Assembly: GCA_019022495.1 (NCBI GenBank)
Contig: JAFEKR010000008.1
Location: 1,116,001 to 1,180,000 of the forward strand
Direction of reading: 5' to 3'
DNA length: 64,000 bases
Origin: Epichloe hybrida
Lineage: Eukaryota > Ascomycota > Sordariomycetes > Hypocreales > Clavicipitaceae
Positions 1 to 11,514 of the stretch are shown piece after piece. How positions within the stretch are numbered: the stretch's first letter is position 1; every line of letters starts with the position of its first letter. Made by a program: the position numbers and the translations under genes. The notes under the pieces are model-generated. The model had not been told where the DNA came from. It ran no database searches and was given only the letters and a program-made list of their open reading frames with translations.

Positions 1-979
1 TTTGGTTGAAAGTCGATTTAAATCGTCGTAGATCAAAGGAGTGTCAGGAAAGGCTTGACGAACGAGGCAGCCAACCTCTTGTGGTTTAATAAAAAAAAAA
101 TACGACGGATATGAAAAAGAAGATAAAGAAGATGACAAGAGAGAGATTAGAATCTCAAGAACGGGTCTGAGTTCAGGGAATGAGTGTGGTTTTGTCTGTA
201 GGCAGGTTCGAGAAGGAAGGACGGGGAGCGTGGGCAAGCAGGGTCCGCTGTGGCACAGGGGAGGCGGCTCAGGGGATGTGGCCATTTGTCGAGCAGCGAA
301 ATTGGCAGCCGCCGATCCGGGTTAGCAAGGTTGTAGCAGACAGGCAATTGGCTCCAGGGGCTCATGCGGACGGCGGTTGTTGCCAATCCAATTCCCCTTA
401 TTACTTACCTGCGGCATTCTCCAAAGAGCCATCCAGTCTCCAAAGCACTTCCCTGTCCCCCTTGTCGCGTGCCGTTATGTAACTCGCACGCGGGACCCGC
501 TTCTCCTGAGGCGCAGCATTAGGGGATGTGTGTGTATTGGATCATTTGTATGTATGTATGTGTACATGCGGACTACATACGGATTACGGAGTATGTATGT
601 ACGGATTAGAGGCTTGGGACCGGTTCAAGGGGTGCCCACGGGCACTAGCACTGGCTGGCACACTGGCCAATATTCGCTTCATTTGGATTGAAAGCAGGTC
701 CTCCGTACCTCAGCACACGCTCCACGGAGTCCACGGAGTACAGAGGATCACTTTGCAAGCTCACAAAAAGACCGCCTTCGATTACGGAGTGTACTGCGCC
801 ACAACTCGCAGCTTCGGGAACTCATGGAGCGACTCGTCGGGCATCCTGAAACAACCTGTTGAGTTTTTGACCGTCTCATCGATGCAGCCGCTGTCTTCCC
901 TCCCTCGGGATGTTTGGCGTGCCATCAAAAACAAATCGAACCAACAAGTGGGGCGCTCCCTCGCATTGTCATTCTTGGA
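1..979. other. Gene-poor flank, no supported gene
   Basis: Several open frames of 60-156 codons exist here, but they overlap in different frames and none encodes a recognisable domain. The stretch carries short TGTATG runs near 545-600 and four direct ACGGAGT half-sites (about 586, 724, 733 and 784), the half-unit of the palindrome at 1837-1852. I see no RNA gene. Confidence 0.5.
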
Positions 980-988
980 GGCGTTTTC

Positions 989-1110
989 GAGTACGTAAAC
1001 GCGCAGCAACGGATTTTTGAACGCGCAGCAGCAACTAAGCCCAAAACGGATGAGGTACCTCCGCACGCGTTTTTACGTAGGAAGGTACCTCCCTAATTTC
1101 GCGCACACTT
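989..1110 (+). repeat. Left terminal inverted repeat of the MITE
   Basis: Matches the reverse complement of 1532-1653 at 120 of 122 positions by eye. It contains two copies of ACGCGCAGCA and two GGTACC palindromes. Confidence 0.93.
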
Positions 1111-1531
1111 AGCAACGCGCACTACGCTTTTCTCGCGAATTCCTCCCGCGTATAATCAATATTATCATCAGGCAGCTTCTTTCTGCTATCAGTATAGCTT
1201 CACAAACCACTACAACACACTATATTAAGCCAATATCTATTAGTGCAGCAAAGCAGCTCTTTATATCACTAGATGCCTCACATTCCAGCGCCTTGGCAAG
1301 CACCATTCTCTTAAGTGGCTTAAAACAGTGTGCTACCTTATCCAACACCACAGTTAACACAACAGGTACCTCATTTTGTATATAATTCTAGTGAGAGACT
1401 AAGTCCCTTAGTATCTTAAAGTAGTTAATATGCTAGGTCAAGCCAGCCCGCCGCATGGTATTAACTAGCGCCACGCGGGCCATGATAGATAATTTCAGTA
1501 TCGTCAATAAACGCGCAGTCTACAGAGTTCC

Positions 1532-1653
1532 AAGTATGCGCGAAATCAGGGAGGTACCTTCCTACGTAAAAACGCGTGCGGAGGTACCTCATCCGTTTTG
1601 GGCTTAGTTGCTGCTGCGCGTTCAAAAATCCGTTGCTGCGCGTTTACGTACTC
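1532..1653 (-). repeat. Right terminal inverted repeat of the MITE
   Basis: Inverse partner of 989-1110; followed directly by the TSD copy at 1654-1662. Confidence 0.93.
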
Positions 1654-1662
1654 GGCGTTTTC

Positions 1663-4215
1663 CATGCCGGTCACTGTCAAAGTAACATGTACATAGCATG
1701 CGCGCGTGCGTATCCCTTCAATCCGATGTGAAAAAGCAAAAAGGGGCAGGCAGCAGGGAGCAAGTTTGCATCGTCTCTATGTAATAGTCTGATGTCTGTT
1801 GTTTCTTGGCCCAACCACGTGCCCCATTGTGGTAATTACTCCGTACGGAGTACATACAACAAGGAAGCTAATCCGTAAACTCGTTCGTTGGTGTTGTTCC
1901 CAGGGCTGCAGTACATGTAGGGCAGCAGCAATGGACGAGCCCACCGTTCCTTCCCTTCAATTTTGTCATGATGTCTGGTATCCCGTAGTTGTCACAGATT
2001 TTGCACGTCTTTATTACAATCCGATCCACAAATGACGGCGATGCACACAAACTGTCGTGGAAACGTGCTTTCAAACATGTGACACGAAAGGCGATATTAT
2101 ATCAAAGCAAGCAAAATCGCATTCTCCTCACATAAATCTGCTGAAAGCTCGTGCTGACAGCATTCCTGGAACTGGAACCCGCCGTCGAATGGACTGCCAT
2201 CACTCCACAAATGTCGACATGGCACACGTGCGCCAGGGCAGGTGCAGGTGCACCATTTCTCACCAGAAGTTTGCCACAGCGCAGATTACGCGTCAGCTCA
2301 ACCCGCCTAGAGCCAAGTCCTCGCCAATGAGTATGTATCGTACACAATACTCAAGAACCCCTTCGTGATCATACTCCGCAAGCACCTGCGTCTTGAGCGC
2401 TGCGCTGTAATAGGTGTTCAGGTGTTTAGGTGTTGTCACTGTGGTTTCCTGGTATTGTGCCCTGAAGCCATCTCACCATGCGACATTTTGGTAGCTGCAC
2501 ATGGGCAATCACTCCATACTTGGTCAGTCTATTGCTCTTTTTGCTGCTGATTCGGGGGGCCCTTGATTGTCGAGGGTTCGAAACGCCGTGGTCAACGAAA
2601 CGCTTGTTTTAGCGGCCTCGTTCGTACTTTGTAGTAGACACTGCCAACACCGTACAAGACACGATCCCACATATCGTGCGTTTTGCGCAATACGACGTTC
2701 TGCTCTCTTGGTTTTGACTCACAAGGAGCCGCGTAATATTGCCCGTCGCGATATACCAGGCGTCCCATGTTGGCTGTCTGGCGAGTCTATGGTCTATGGC
2801 AAAATGCAGCTGATGGAGTTTTGTAAACCTGCGTTCAGTGCTTCACCAAAGTCGATATGTGAGATTCTTGAGGATAGAAGGTGTTGCAGCATACCTGATC
2901 AGCTTTTATATATACGTGGATTCTGCATTATGCACAACTAGACCTTGATTCTACCTGGTAGTCACTGGTCGCCTTCGTCAACGCGCGTGCCACTACACAG
3001 CCGACCGACCTATGTACACATGTCCTCGCCACCAGATCTGGTCTGGTGATGCTCGATGCCGTCTCGCAGAGTGAGCCGCCCGTGCTGTTTGGTCATCTGG
3101 CCCGGGCCCCGTTTCCAGAGAAGCAAAACATTGATCAGCCTTGCACGCGCAGATGGCCACCAGATGTCGACGCGCAACTCAGCACTAGTCGCTGCCGGGT
3201 GTCAAAGGACGGTGATTGATGATGATCGTCAGACTGTGCCTGATCGGCGTTACTCACTCAAGGCTCCCTTGCACCACTACTGGCGGGCGGTCTTAATAGG
3301 GTTGTGTTATCCGCCGAATTTTCGGTCCCTTTAGTTGTGCACAACTCACGATCAAGGGATTCAACTTCGCCTCCACTCGAGAATGGCCATGTCTGCCCCA
3401 TTTTTTGCATGGCTGTTCACCAAATTTATGTCATCAAATCGGGTGGTTTTCCCCCTTTGTCTTCGACTTGATATCGTGATCCAAAGTTCATGGTTCCATG
3501 GATGACGTTTGTCAGAACCACAATTTCGGACATTTTGCCCCGCGATATTGCATATATCTAATAAGTGTACCAATCACCACTTCTTGCGTCGAAGTGACGC
3601 ACAGGCTGGAAATCGACAATCTTAAAAACCTAGACCATGTATCTACAGCTACAACAACAACTACATCAAACATAGAAGCGCAATCGCAAAGTTGCTCAAA
3701 CAGCACAGTGTGCGAGCCAGGCAGAGCACAGTCCGTACTACCACCTGGATACCTAGGTACTCACTCAGCTTGGCAAAAATAAGACAAAAGGATCAGTGTT
3801 GGAACCTGGGTGGCGGTCCGTCAAACTCCTGCGCTTTGGGATCCTCTTCGCGATCGGTGCATTACATCAACAGATCGGCAGCTTGCCGTGCTCACTCTTC
3901 ACCAGCCTGGTTCGATGCAATGTGGATGCACGCCTTCTTACCTCTTTGAGAATGATGTGATGTCTGGCTCTGAGCTATTCGGTCAAACAGCGGGCCGACG
4001 TTGCATCCGCAAAAAGACAATGTTGTCCATCGTTGACGGCATGTCATCGGTCATGATGTCATGGTTTGCGATGAGATAGGATAGATATAAAGGTTCTTCT
4101 AGTGAATCCCTTGTGAACACCATGCACAATCCAAACCCCATATCGTGCAAATAAACACAAACAACTCTGACCCTTCCCTTTCCATATATCATAGCATTAT
4201 TCCATTACCTTCAAC
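1663..4215. other. 2.5-kb intergenic stretch
   Basis: Normal base composition, many stop codons in all frames, and only short overlapping frames (up to 124 codons) without recognisable domains. It holds the palindrome at 1837-1852. The last 150 bp before 4216 are pyrimidine-rich and probably form the promoter and 5' UTR of the next gene. Confidence 0.5.
1837..1852. repeat. 16-bp perfect palindrome TACTCCGTACGGAGTA
   Basis: The sequence reads identically on both strands, and its half-site ACGGAGT recurs four times between 586 and 790. Function unknown; it could be a protein-binding site or a remnant of a small repeat family. Confidence 0.7.
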
Positions 4216-4801
4216 ATGGCATCTGTTCAAACTCGAAGTGCGACTAGTGCTGGCACCAAGGTAAGTGCCACTGATAGATATTCGATACGCAAGTTGAATT
4301 AAATGATCGGTTTAGGTCGATGCCGGAAAAAATGCGCCCGTCACACAGGAAGGGGCCGGTCCAGTTTTGAACGACTCCCTCGCCGCTGAATCATATAGGG
4401 CAGATGGTAAATTTGCTGAAAACCGTGATGCGGAGCCCGAAAACTCCTCACATTCTTTAATCGACGACGTGTCTTCGCGTGGCGCGGGCGGAAGTGTCCA
4501 AGGCACGCAAGGTGACGCGGCTCCTACATATATTAACAGTCAATATGCCTCGGACAGTCATGGTCCCCATGGCAAGAACCTCAAGGAGGGTGGTTTTGAT
4601 CATCAACATGTATTAGACGGGCAGCGAAGGGCTTTCGAAGCGGAGGTTGGCTCGATCAACGATCCTAGCCGATTGGCGGAAGCCAAGTTCGAACAGAAGG
4701 AGACGGCCACGCCGCGAGTTGCCTTCAATAAGGATTCTAATAATAACAAGCTGTCGACAAACACTGCTTACGACGGTCTTGAGCGTAACGTCAGTGCCTA
4801 G
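4216..4801 (+). CDS. Small hydrophilic conserved-type fungal protein, function unknown
   Basis: Two exons are supported: 4216-4260 and 4316-4801, with an intron from GTAAGT (4261) to TTTAG (4315); the joined frame gives 176 residues. The start MASVQTRSATSAG follows a CAACATGG context. The protein is very polar, rich in Asn, Ser, Gly, Ala and Glu, with no signal peptide or membrane segment and no enzymatic motif. The middle contains a segment (LAAESYRADGKFAENR) of a type I associate with short uncharacterised ascomycete proteins, but I cannot assign a function. It lies alone between a long gene-poor stretch and UBC1. That it is a real gene is inferred from the clean intron and the codon pattern. 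Confidence 0.7.
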
Positions 4802-5624
4802 GAAAGAAGGAAGAGTTTTCATGATCCTGTACCATGAGCATAGTCTGATTTAATTGAACTTATCGGCCTGCATCAACTGAACACATGCCAAACAGTGATG
4901 TGCTCTTGTGATAGTACAGCCTATGCCCAAAGCTGCTCACAACTCACGCCAATAACCAAACGCTCGGCAAAACGATCGGAAAGGATTCGAAGTAATCGGC
5001 AGTGAGCCTGTTTCACATTCAAACTGCACAAAACTCGACAGCTTTTCAAATAAATGGTGCTCGGCACGATCCGCAGACAAGTATTTCAATGTCTTTGCCA
5101 CGCGTTGGATATCTCGAGGATGAGGGGGATCTTGACGAAGGCCTTGCAAGGTGAAGCAAACTTGTGTTGTGATCACCTAGCTTCTGGTACCTCGGTAAGT
5201 AAGCACGAACTCCAATGTGTATTTATCCTCATCAAATAGATATATAGATGAACATGTCCTATTTTAGGCTCAGCCTCTACTGCGCATTTCATCTTTTTGT
5301 TGCTGCGCGTCTACTTCGTCGTACCCAACGTTGTCGCGGACTTGGTTTGTACACGTGTTGCCGTCTCCCACCTGACCATGAGCCCGCTTTGCATTGTCAC
5401 TTATTACTCACTCGTCAAGGAGGAAGGTCCGACCCCACCACACTCATAGAAGGAGTTTTTACGCTTCGCAGGCTAGTTGAGGATTCCGTCTTCTTACAGA
5501 TAATCGCAGTGGAGGGGAATCAATTAATTTGTTTATCGAGGGTGTCACCCTGCCCTGCTCCGTTTGTTCTACATCGAAAATTTCCTTGGCGACCATCGTA
5601 CCAGCTTCCAGACCCATCGTCATC
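4802..5624. other. Intergenic region upstream of UBC1
   Basis: No supported gene. It contains the 3' flank of the small hydrophilic gene, a degraded MULE-type terminal repeat (about 5262-5325), and the presumed promoter and 5' UTR of UBC1. Confidence 0.5.
5262..5325 (-). mobile_element. Relict right-end terminal repeat of the MULE family
   Basis: TTTTAGGCTCAGCC, CTACTGCGC and GTTGCTGCGCGTCTAC line up in order with TTTTGGGCTTAGTT, CTGCTGCGC and GTTGCTGCGCGTTTAC in the right terminal repeats at 1532-1653 and 33682-33803. I found no partner end to the left, so this is a solo, diverged terminus lying in the UBC1 upstream region. Confidence 0.5.
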
Positions 5625-6478
5625 ATGGCTAGCAGCCGAGATCGGCGCATCGCCAAAGAGCTGCAAGATATTCAGTCAGACAGGGACAACTCGGGCGTTT
5701 ATGCTGCGCCCGTTGACGGCGTCAGCCTGAAGCACCTCAAGGGCACGATTCCCGGCCCTCCAGACACCCCATATGCCGGTGGCACTTTCATGGTCAACAT
5801 TGAAATTCCCGACAACTACCCGTTCAAATCGCCGAACATGAAGTTTGAGACCAAGATCTGGCATCCCAATGTCAGCAGCAAAACTGTAAGTCCTTCTTCG
5901 TTGTTCAAAAAGACTGCCTGGGCTTTGCATGACTAACGACATGAATGTAGGGCGCCATCTGCCTCGACACCCTCAGTTCTGCTTGGTCGCCGGTGCAGAC
6001 CATCAAGACAGCCCTTTTATCTGTCCGCATGCTACTCGAAGTTCCGAACCCTAAAGATCCGCAAGACGCCGAAGTTGCCATGATGCTTCTGTGTGATCCT
6101 GAGAAATTCGCTCGAGTTGCCCAGGAGTGGGCCATCAAGCACGCTGGTGCAAAGAAACAAGAGCTCGACTTGAGCAAGTACAAGAAACAGGATGCACCGG
6201 CGGAGAATGGCGTAAACCGGTAAGAAAGAGAAAGCCAACGATTTTATTGTGAAGATAACAACTGGACAAATAGTCCCTACCATCCACTAACGATACCACT
6301 ATAGATATAGGGGCTACCATCGTAATTGGTTGAACGTTTCGTGAACATGGGCTTCGACGTAGAGGCCGTCGTACAGGCATTTGAAGCCATAGGCATCGAT
6401 CCCAATAATAGCCAAGACTATCAACTTGAGGAAGCGTACATCAGCGACGTTACTGCGCGATTGCTTGGCGAGGATTAG
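5625..6478 (+). CDS. UBC1: Ubiquitin-conjugating enzyme E2 with C-terminal UBA domain (Ubc1/UBE2K type), apparent 1-bp frameshift
   Basis: E2 enzymes take ubiquitin from E1 as a thioester on a catalytic Cys and pass it to substrates with an E3; the Ubc1 class extends chains and has a ubiquitin-binding UBA tail. Exons: 5625-5885, 5951-6219 and 6305-6478, all introns GT...AG, the second with a CTAAC branch site. The UBC fold runs from residue 1 to about 150, with the WHPNV motif and active-site Cys91 in GAICLD, the codon group directly after intron 1. The UBA domain (from VNMGFDVEAV to LLGED) lies in exon 3. After RYRGYHRN the frame must slip by one base: the run at 6326-6327 is TT where TTT would keep the UBA in frame (234 residues). 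Read literally, the protein stops at about 6343, before the UBA domain. Confidence 0.9.
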
Positions 6479-7848
6479 ATATGGTCATGAATGAGATAAC
6501 CGGATATTGCTTTAGGTATAAAACTGTGGATTTAGGTTACAGGCTTACAGCACTCACGACAACTGGTAACACATTATTGCATTGGAAAGCGAGTTCTCAT
6601 GTCCTTTGAACTATGGTTCACATTGACTTTTCTTTGGTCTGTCTTTTGCGAGGGTACACGTCTAGTAGAGGCATATAAATCGCGAAGTACGTAAACACAG
6701 AGCACTGGATTTTTTGGATCATGTAGCAGCAACTAAGTCTCAACCCGAGGAGGTGCTTTTACCCTTTTTTGCTCATTTTCGATTTTTTGCAGAGGGGTGT
6801 TTTGTAATACCCTAAAAGGTGTGCTTGCAAGACTAAAATAAAAGATCCGTCAATGTTAACATTACACCTTGCAATTGCCTAAGTGGCCGCGCCGGGGAAA
6901 ACCACCCACGGCCACACGCGCCCTACATTTAACCTCGATGTCATTTAGATAAATCATAAGGATAATTTAGCAGTTAGACAGGAATTAGGGTCGGCTAAAT
7001 GAGATTTACGACCCTACATTCCTTTCTTCTTTTTTGAATGATGAATAAAATTTACTTTTGAGCCTGGTCGCATTCATTCCATAGAAGCCCTTCTCCATCG
7101 TATCAGTATTGGTAATGGTAATGTGTTGTTCAAGAATGGTCGAGGATTTCGCTCCATGGTACCTCTCCATACGTGCTGAACATTATTAAGTCGGCAAGTA
7201 ACGGAGATCATCATCAAATGACGTCAAGTCAGTCTGACCGCCCACCCCCTGCTAGACTAACGTGCGCACAGAATGAAGTGAGTGCTTTGATTGCTTGTCC
7301 AAAATATTTGAAAATTTTGCGGGAGGACCGACGATTCCGACTTGGATATGTGTGCTAGAGAGCGATGACCGAGTTGACTCGTCTTTAATTTATGGAATAT
7401 GCAGAACCCAGAGTCCCCAACAAATATTCCGCTTGATTAAGTGGCGATGGACAGTTTTTTGTGGTGGTTGGGTGACCTGAGCAGTCAATGCCTTAGTTTG
7501 ATGCCTGACACGCCTAGGCCGATGAGTCTTATTGAACCAAAATTTCTGGCCACGCCCCACCATGCGAAATATCACCCCGCCTCCATCATCTTTTCTGCCA
7601 GCCAAGTTTACATCGAGGTGTGCCGTTTTCTGAGTTGCCGCCTGATTCATCATTGCACCTTCGGCTCAGGATCTGTCTGATTTCTTCTGGTCCGCAGTGT
7701 GAGCACATCATCGAACACCACTACCCTTGAACTACGGTCCTGGTTTCGGTCTTTTATCGTCACAGACACAACAAACATCTTCGCACCCTGACACATCTTC
7801 TGCTTTCCCTTGCCCCCCTCGTTGTTTTCGAGATTATAGACAACCAAC
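6479..7848. other. Intergenic region between UBC1 and ARB1
   Basis: No supported gene; open frames are short and overlap. It contains a degraded MULE left terminus near 6684 and, from about 7680, the likely promoter and pyrimidine-rich 5' UTR of ARB1. Confidence 0.5.
6684..6780 (+). mobile_element. Relict left-end terminal repeat of a MULE relative
   Basis: GAAGTACGTAAAC, GGATTTTTTGG, GCAGCAACTAAG and GAGGAGGTGC occur in the same order and spacing as GAGTACGTAAAC, GGATTTTTGA, GCAGCAACTAAG and GATGAGGTAC at the start of the MITE and MULE. No matching right end is visible downstream. It is a diverged or related family, present as a fragment. Confidence 0.6.
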
Positions 7849-9828
7849 ATGCCCTCTGCCTCCAAGGAGAAGAGACTCGCCAAGAAGGCTGCCGAAGGCA
7901 AGCTAAAGGGTGGAAAGGACAAGAACAAGGAGCCTGAGCTTGACGCTCATGGCAATCCTATCCAGGATGACACCCCTGCTACCTCTGGTAAGAAGCTGGA
8001 CGAGGTGAAGCGTCTTGCTGAGCAGATGGACAAGCACGGCATTTCTGACCGTGTCACAACCGGTGTCCTGGCCTCAACACAAGCAAGCAAAGACGTCAAG
8101 ATTACTAGCACCAGCTTGGTTTTCCACGGCCGCGTTCTTATCACCGATTCAACCATGGAGTTATCGTTCGGCCGTCGTTACGGTCTCCTTGGTGAGAACG
8201 GTTGTGGCAAGTCTACCCTTCTCAAGGCTATCGCCGCCCGTGAATTTCCCATCCCGGAGCACATCGACATCTACCTCCTGAACGAGGGTGCTCCCCCAAG
8301 TGAGCTCGGCGCCCTGGAATGGGTTGTGACTGAGGCCGAGAATGAAATGGAACGCCTCGATAAGCTTGCCGAAAAGCTCCTGGAAGACGAAGGCCCTGAG
8401 AGCCCTGTCTTGGTTGACCTTTACGACGTAAGTTAATGCAATCGCTGGTGATATTTTGCATATTTTGCTGACACCTTGATCCTGCAGCACATGGATAAGA
8501 TGGACCCCTCCACCTTTGCCACCCGCGCGTCCCTTATCTTGACCGGTCTGGGTTTCAACAAGAAGACGATCCACAAGAAGACCAAGGATATGTCTGGTGG
8601 TTGGAGAATGCGAGTTGCTCTCGCCAAGGCCCTCTTTGTCAAGCCGTCTCTTCTGTTGCTTGACGATCCTACTGCTCACTTGGATCTCGAAGCCTGCGTG
8701 TGGCTCGAGGAATATATGAAGAAGTGGGACCGTACCCTTGTACTCGTCTCCCACTCCATGGACTTCCTCAACGGTGTTTGTACCAACATGATTGATATGC
8801 GTGACACCAAGCTCCTGTACTATGGAGGTAACTACGACTCTTACCACAAGACGCGTGCCGAAAACGAGACGAATCAGATGAAAGCATACACCAAGCAGCA
8901 GGAAGAAATTGCTCACATTAAAAAATTCATTGCCAGCGCTGGTACCTACGCCAACTTGGTCAGACAGGCCAAGTCTCGACAAAAGATTTTGGATAAGATG
9001 GAGGCCGATGGATTTATCCAGCCCGTCTCTCCCGACAAGGTCTTCACTTTCAGATTCGCCGATGTCGACAAGCTGCCCCCACCTGTCTTGTCTTTTGACA
9101 ATGTCACTTTCTCTTATTCCGGTAACCCAGCTGATGACTTGTACCGAAACCTTGAGCTCGGTTTCGACATGGACTCCCGTACTGCCCTGGTCGGCCCCAA
9201 CGGTGTTGGCAAGTCTACCCTCCTCCGCCTCATGACTGGCAAGCTGTCGCCCACTGGCGGATCTGTCACTCGTCACACTCACTTGAAACTTGGCATCTAC
9301 TCTCAGCACAGTGCTGAGCAGTTGGACCTGACCAAGTCAGCCCTTGATTTCGTCCGTGACAAGTACAAGGACAAGTCTCAAGACTACCAGTACTGGCGTC
9401 AACAGCTTGGGCGGTATGGCTTGAGCGGCGAGTCCCAGACTGCCTTGATGGGCACTTTGTCTGAGGGTCAGAAGAGTAGAATCGTCTTCGCCTTGCTCGC
9501 CATCGACGGCCCCAACATGCTTCTGCTTGACGAGCCTACCAACGGTCTCGACATTCCCACTATTGACAGTCTGGCGGATGCCATCAACGCCTTCAGTGGC
9601 GGTGTTGTCGCTGTCTCCCACGATTTCAGGTATGTACAAGCATTGCAAGCGTTGCTAGACTGTCACGCCGGAGATAAAATTCAATTATTGACATCATGTA
9701 GACTTCTGGACAAGATCGCCAAGCAGATTCTGGTATGTGAGAACCAAAGCATCCGTCCTTGGGATGGCACTATCGGTGAATACAAGAACTACCTGCGTAA
9801 GAAGATGATCAACGCTGGTGCCGTGTAA
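7849..9828 (+). CDS. ARB1: ABCF ATPase Arb1/ABCF2 type, ribosome biogenesis
   Basis: Soluble twin-ATPase of the ABC-F family; in yeast Arb1 acts in maturation of 40S and 60S ribosomal subunits and shuttles between nucleus and cytoplasm. Exons: 7849-8427, 8488-9629 and 9702-9828, giving 615 residues against about 610 in yeast. The N-terminus is a lysine-rich tail. Domain 1 has a Walker A GENGCGKST (residues 115-123), the signature MSGGWRMR and the Walker B LLLLDDPTAHLD. The linker follows; domain 2 has Walker A GPNGVGKST, signature LSEGQKSR and Walker B LLLDEPTNGLD with a switch His in VSHDFR. There are no membrane segments, which separates it from ABC transporters. The frame is intact throughout, unlike UBC1. 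Confidence 0.96.
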
Positions 9829-10441
9829 ACGGCTGAACGATGTGTAAAGAAAGCAAAGAAGAAAGTGGGAAACTTGGGTATAGACAGGACGTTATGGTAA
9901 AAAGCGATGTAAAGGAGGGGTTAACGGCACGGGATACAGCGACGAGCGGCATTGTCGAGTCATCAGGAATGACAAGACTGAGACAGAAGAAAGCCGCATC
10001 GACGCTGAGGTTATGGCCGTGATATCCTCATGTGAGTCGCATGCATTCATGACAAGACACTTTTTACGGCGGGATAGACTTGGCACAATTCTTTTTCATT
10101 TGTTTCTGTTATGGGAATAGCTTCAACGTTTTGCATATGAGGCACACAGCACGACCCAAAAAAAGTCCATTCGTACGCATTCCTAGGACTTCATTTGCGT
10201 GATTATGAGCGTTGAGTGTCTAGCCATGCCCTCAATCTAAAGGACGTGTCTCCTGGATAACCAAAGGCCTACTTGAAGGCTGTTCATGTCTCCCTATCTT
10301 GTATTTATCACGACCCCGTACATTTAATGTACCAGACATGGCCAAGCCCGAAACCCTGGTGTGTTTCGCCTTACATCCAATCAAGATCAAGTGTGGAGGA
10401 AAGAAACTCCTGGTGCCCCGCATTCCAGCGCCGCCGTGATA
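9829..10441. other. 3' flank of ARB1 up to the transposon block
   Basis: No supported gene. It presumably holds the ARB1 3' UTR and unique flank ending at the MULE target site (10442-10450). A minus-strand frame runs through this flank and is discussed as a finding. Confidence 0.5.
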
Positions 10442-10450
10442 GGGCAATTG

Positions 10451-10572
10451 GAGTACGTAAACGCGCAGCAACGGATTTTTGAACGCGCAGCAGCAACTAA
10501 GCCCAAAACGGATGAGGTACCTCCGCACGCGTTTTTACGTAGGAAGGTACCTCCCTGATTTCGCGCACACTT
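10451..10572 (+). repeat. Left terminal inverted repeat of the MULE
   Basis: Nearly identical to the MITE terminus at 989-1110, and inverse to 33682-33803. Keeps its CG-rich sequence although the element behind it is RIP-degraded. Confidence 0.93.
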
Positions 10573-11514
10573 AGTAACGCGTACTATGCTTTTCTTACGA
10601 ATTCCTCCTGCGTATAATTAATATTATTATTAGGCAGCTTCTTTTTACTATTAGTATAGCTTCGCAAACTACTATAATATATTATATTAAGCTAATATCT
10701 GGAATTAAAGGGGAGTATCCGTAATTTAATAATACTCTTACTGTAATCTAGTATTATTAAAGTCTTAAGGGTTTTATTTATATTAAGGGAGGCATAAATT
10801 ATAACCCTTATATAGGTATTACAAATTATATAACACTTTAATACTGCTAGAGCAGCTCTTTTTATAAGCATTCTAATAAGTAGTATAAATATAATACCTT
10901 ATTATATAAATCTAACTACTAATTTAAAGCCTGAATTTAATATAATAAGCGTAAGAATGTTTATGATCTTAAAGTTATATATTCCTCTTATAATTATAAT
11001 TAATTAGATTTTATGCTTAGTTTAAGTATATTATAGCTATAAAGCTAGAAGGACTTTAGCTTAGAGAGGCTCCTTTCTATTATTAAAACAAAGAGTAATG
11101 GAACATAACTAATAGTAAGGTAAATTACTAGACAGATATATATAGAGCATCCTAAAGTCCTAATTAATACTCTAGATGTGTTTTTCTTCTAATAAAAGCT
11201 TCACCTAGGCATATATTATGCTAGAATATTAACGTAAGCCTTTATGGAGTTATTAGGTATAGATAACTGTATTTTTCACTATATAATTAATTAAAATAAT
11301 ATAGGAAAGATTTGCTAGGTGTTTTAGACTTATTATTTATGTATTAAGGATTAGAAGAAAAACCCTAAGGTATTACTAATAGATAATATATATAAGGTTA
11401 ATTACTTTAATATGCCTCTAATACAAGTTATAGGTGTCTTATTACTACACACGAATTTTAGTGTTATATTTAGGCTTATAGCTTGTAAAAACACTAAATC
11501 CTATATGTGGTTTC

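Larger units (their letters stand above)
989..1653. mobile_element. 665-bp non-autonomous MULE-derived MITE
   Basis: The element begins GAGTACGTAAACG and ends with its inverse complement. Its 122-bp terminal inverted repeats differ at only two positions. It is flanked by the 9-bp direct repeat GGCGTTTTC (980-988 and 1654-1662), the TSD size expected for Mutator-like elements. It has no coding capacity. Positions 989-1238 align with the first 250 bp of the large MULE (10451-10700), and 1241-1653 align with its last 412 bp (33392-33803). It is therefore an internal-deletion derivative of that family. Differences from the MULE arms are almost all C in the MITE against T in the MULE, or G against A, so this copy largely escaped RIP. 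Confidence 0.93.

Noticed and set aside
2567..2941. 124-codon frame and a tRNA B-box-like GGTTCGAAAC near 2577
   Set aside because: No A-box or cloverleaf could be drawn upstream, and the protein frame shows no domain.
8161..9309. 382-codon open frame on the minus strand
   Set aside because: It is the antisense of the ARB1 coding region; ARB1 has full motifs on the plus strand and this frame has no recognisable domain.
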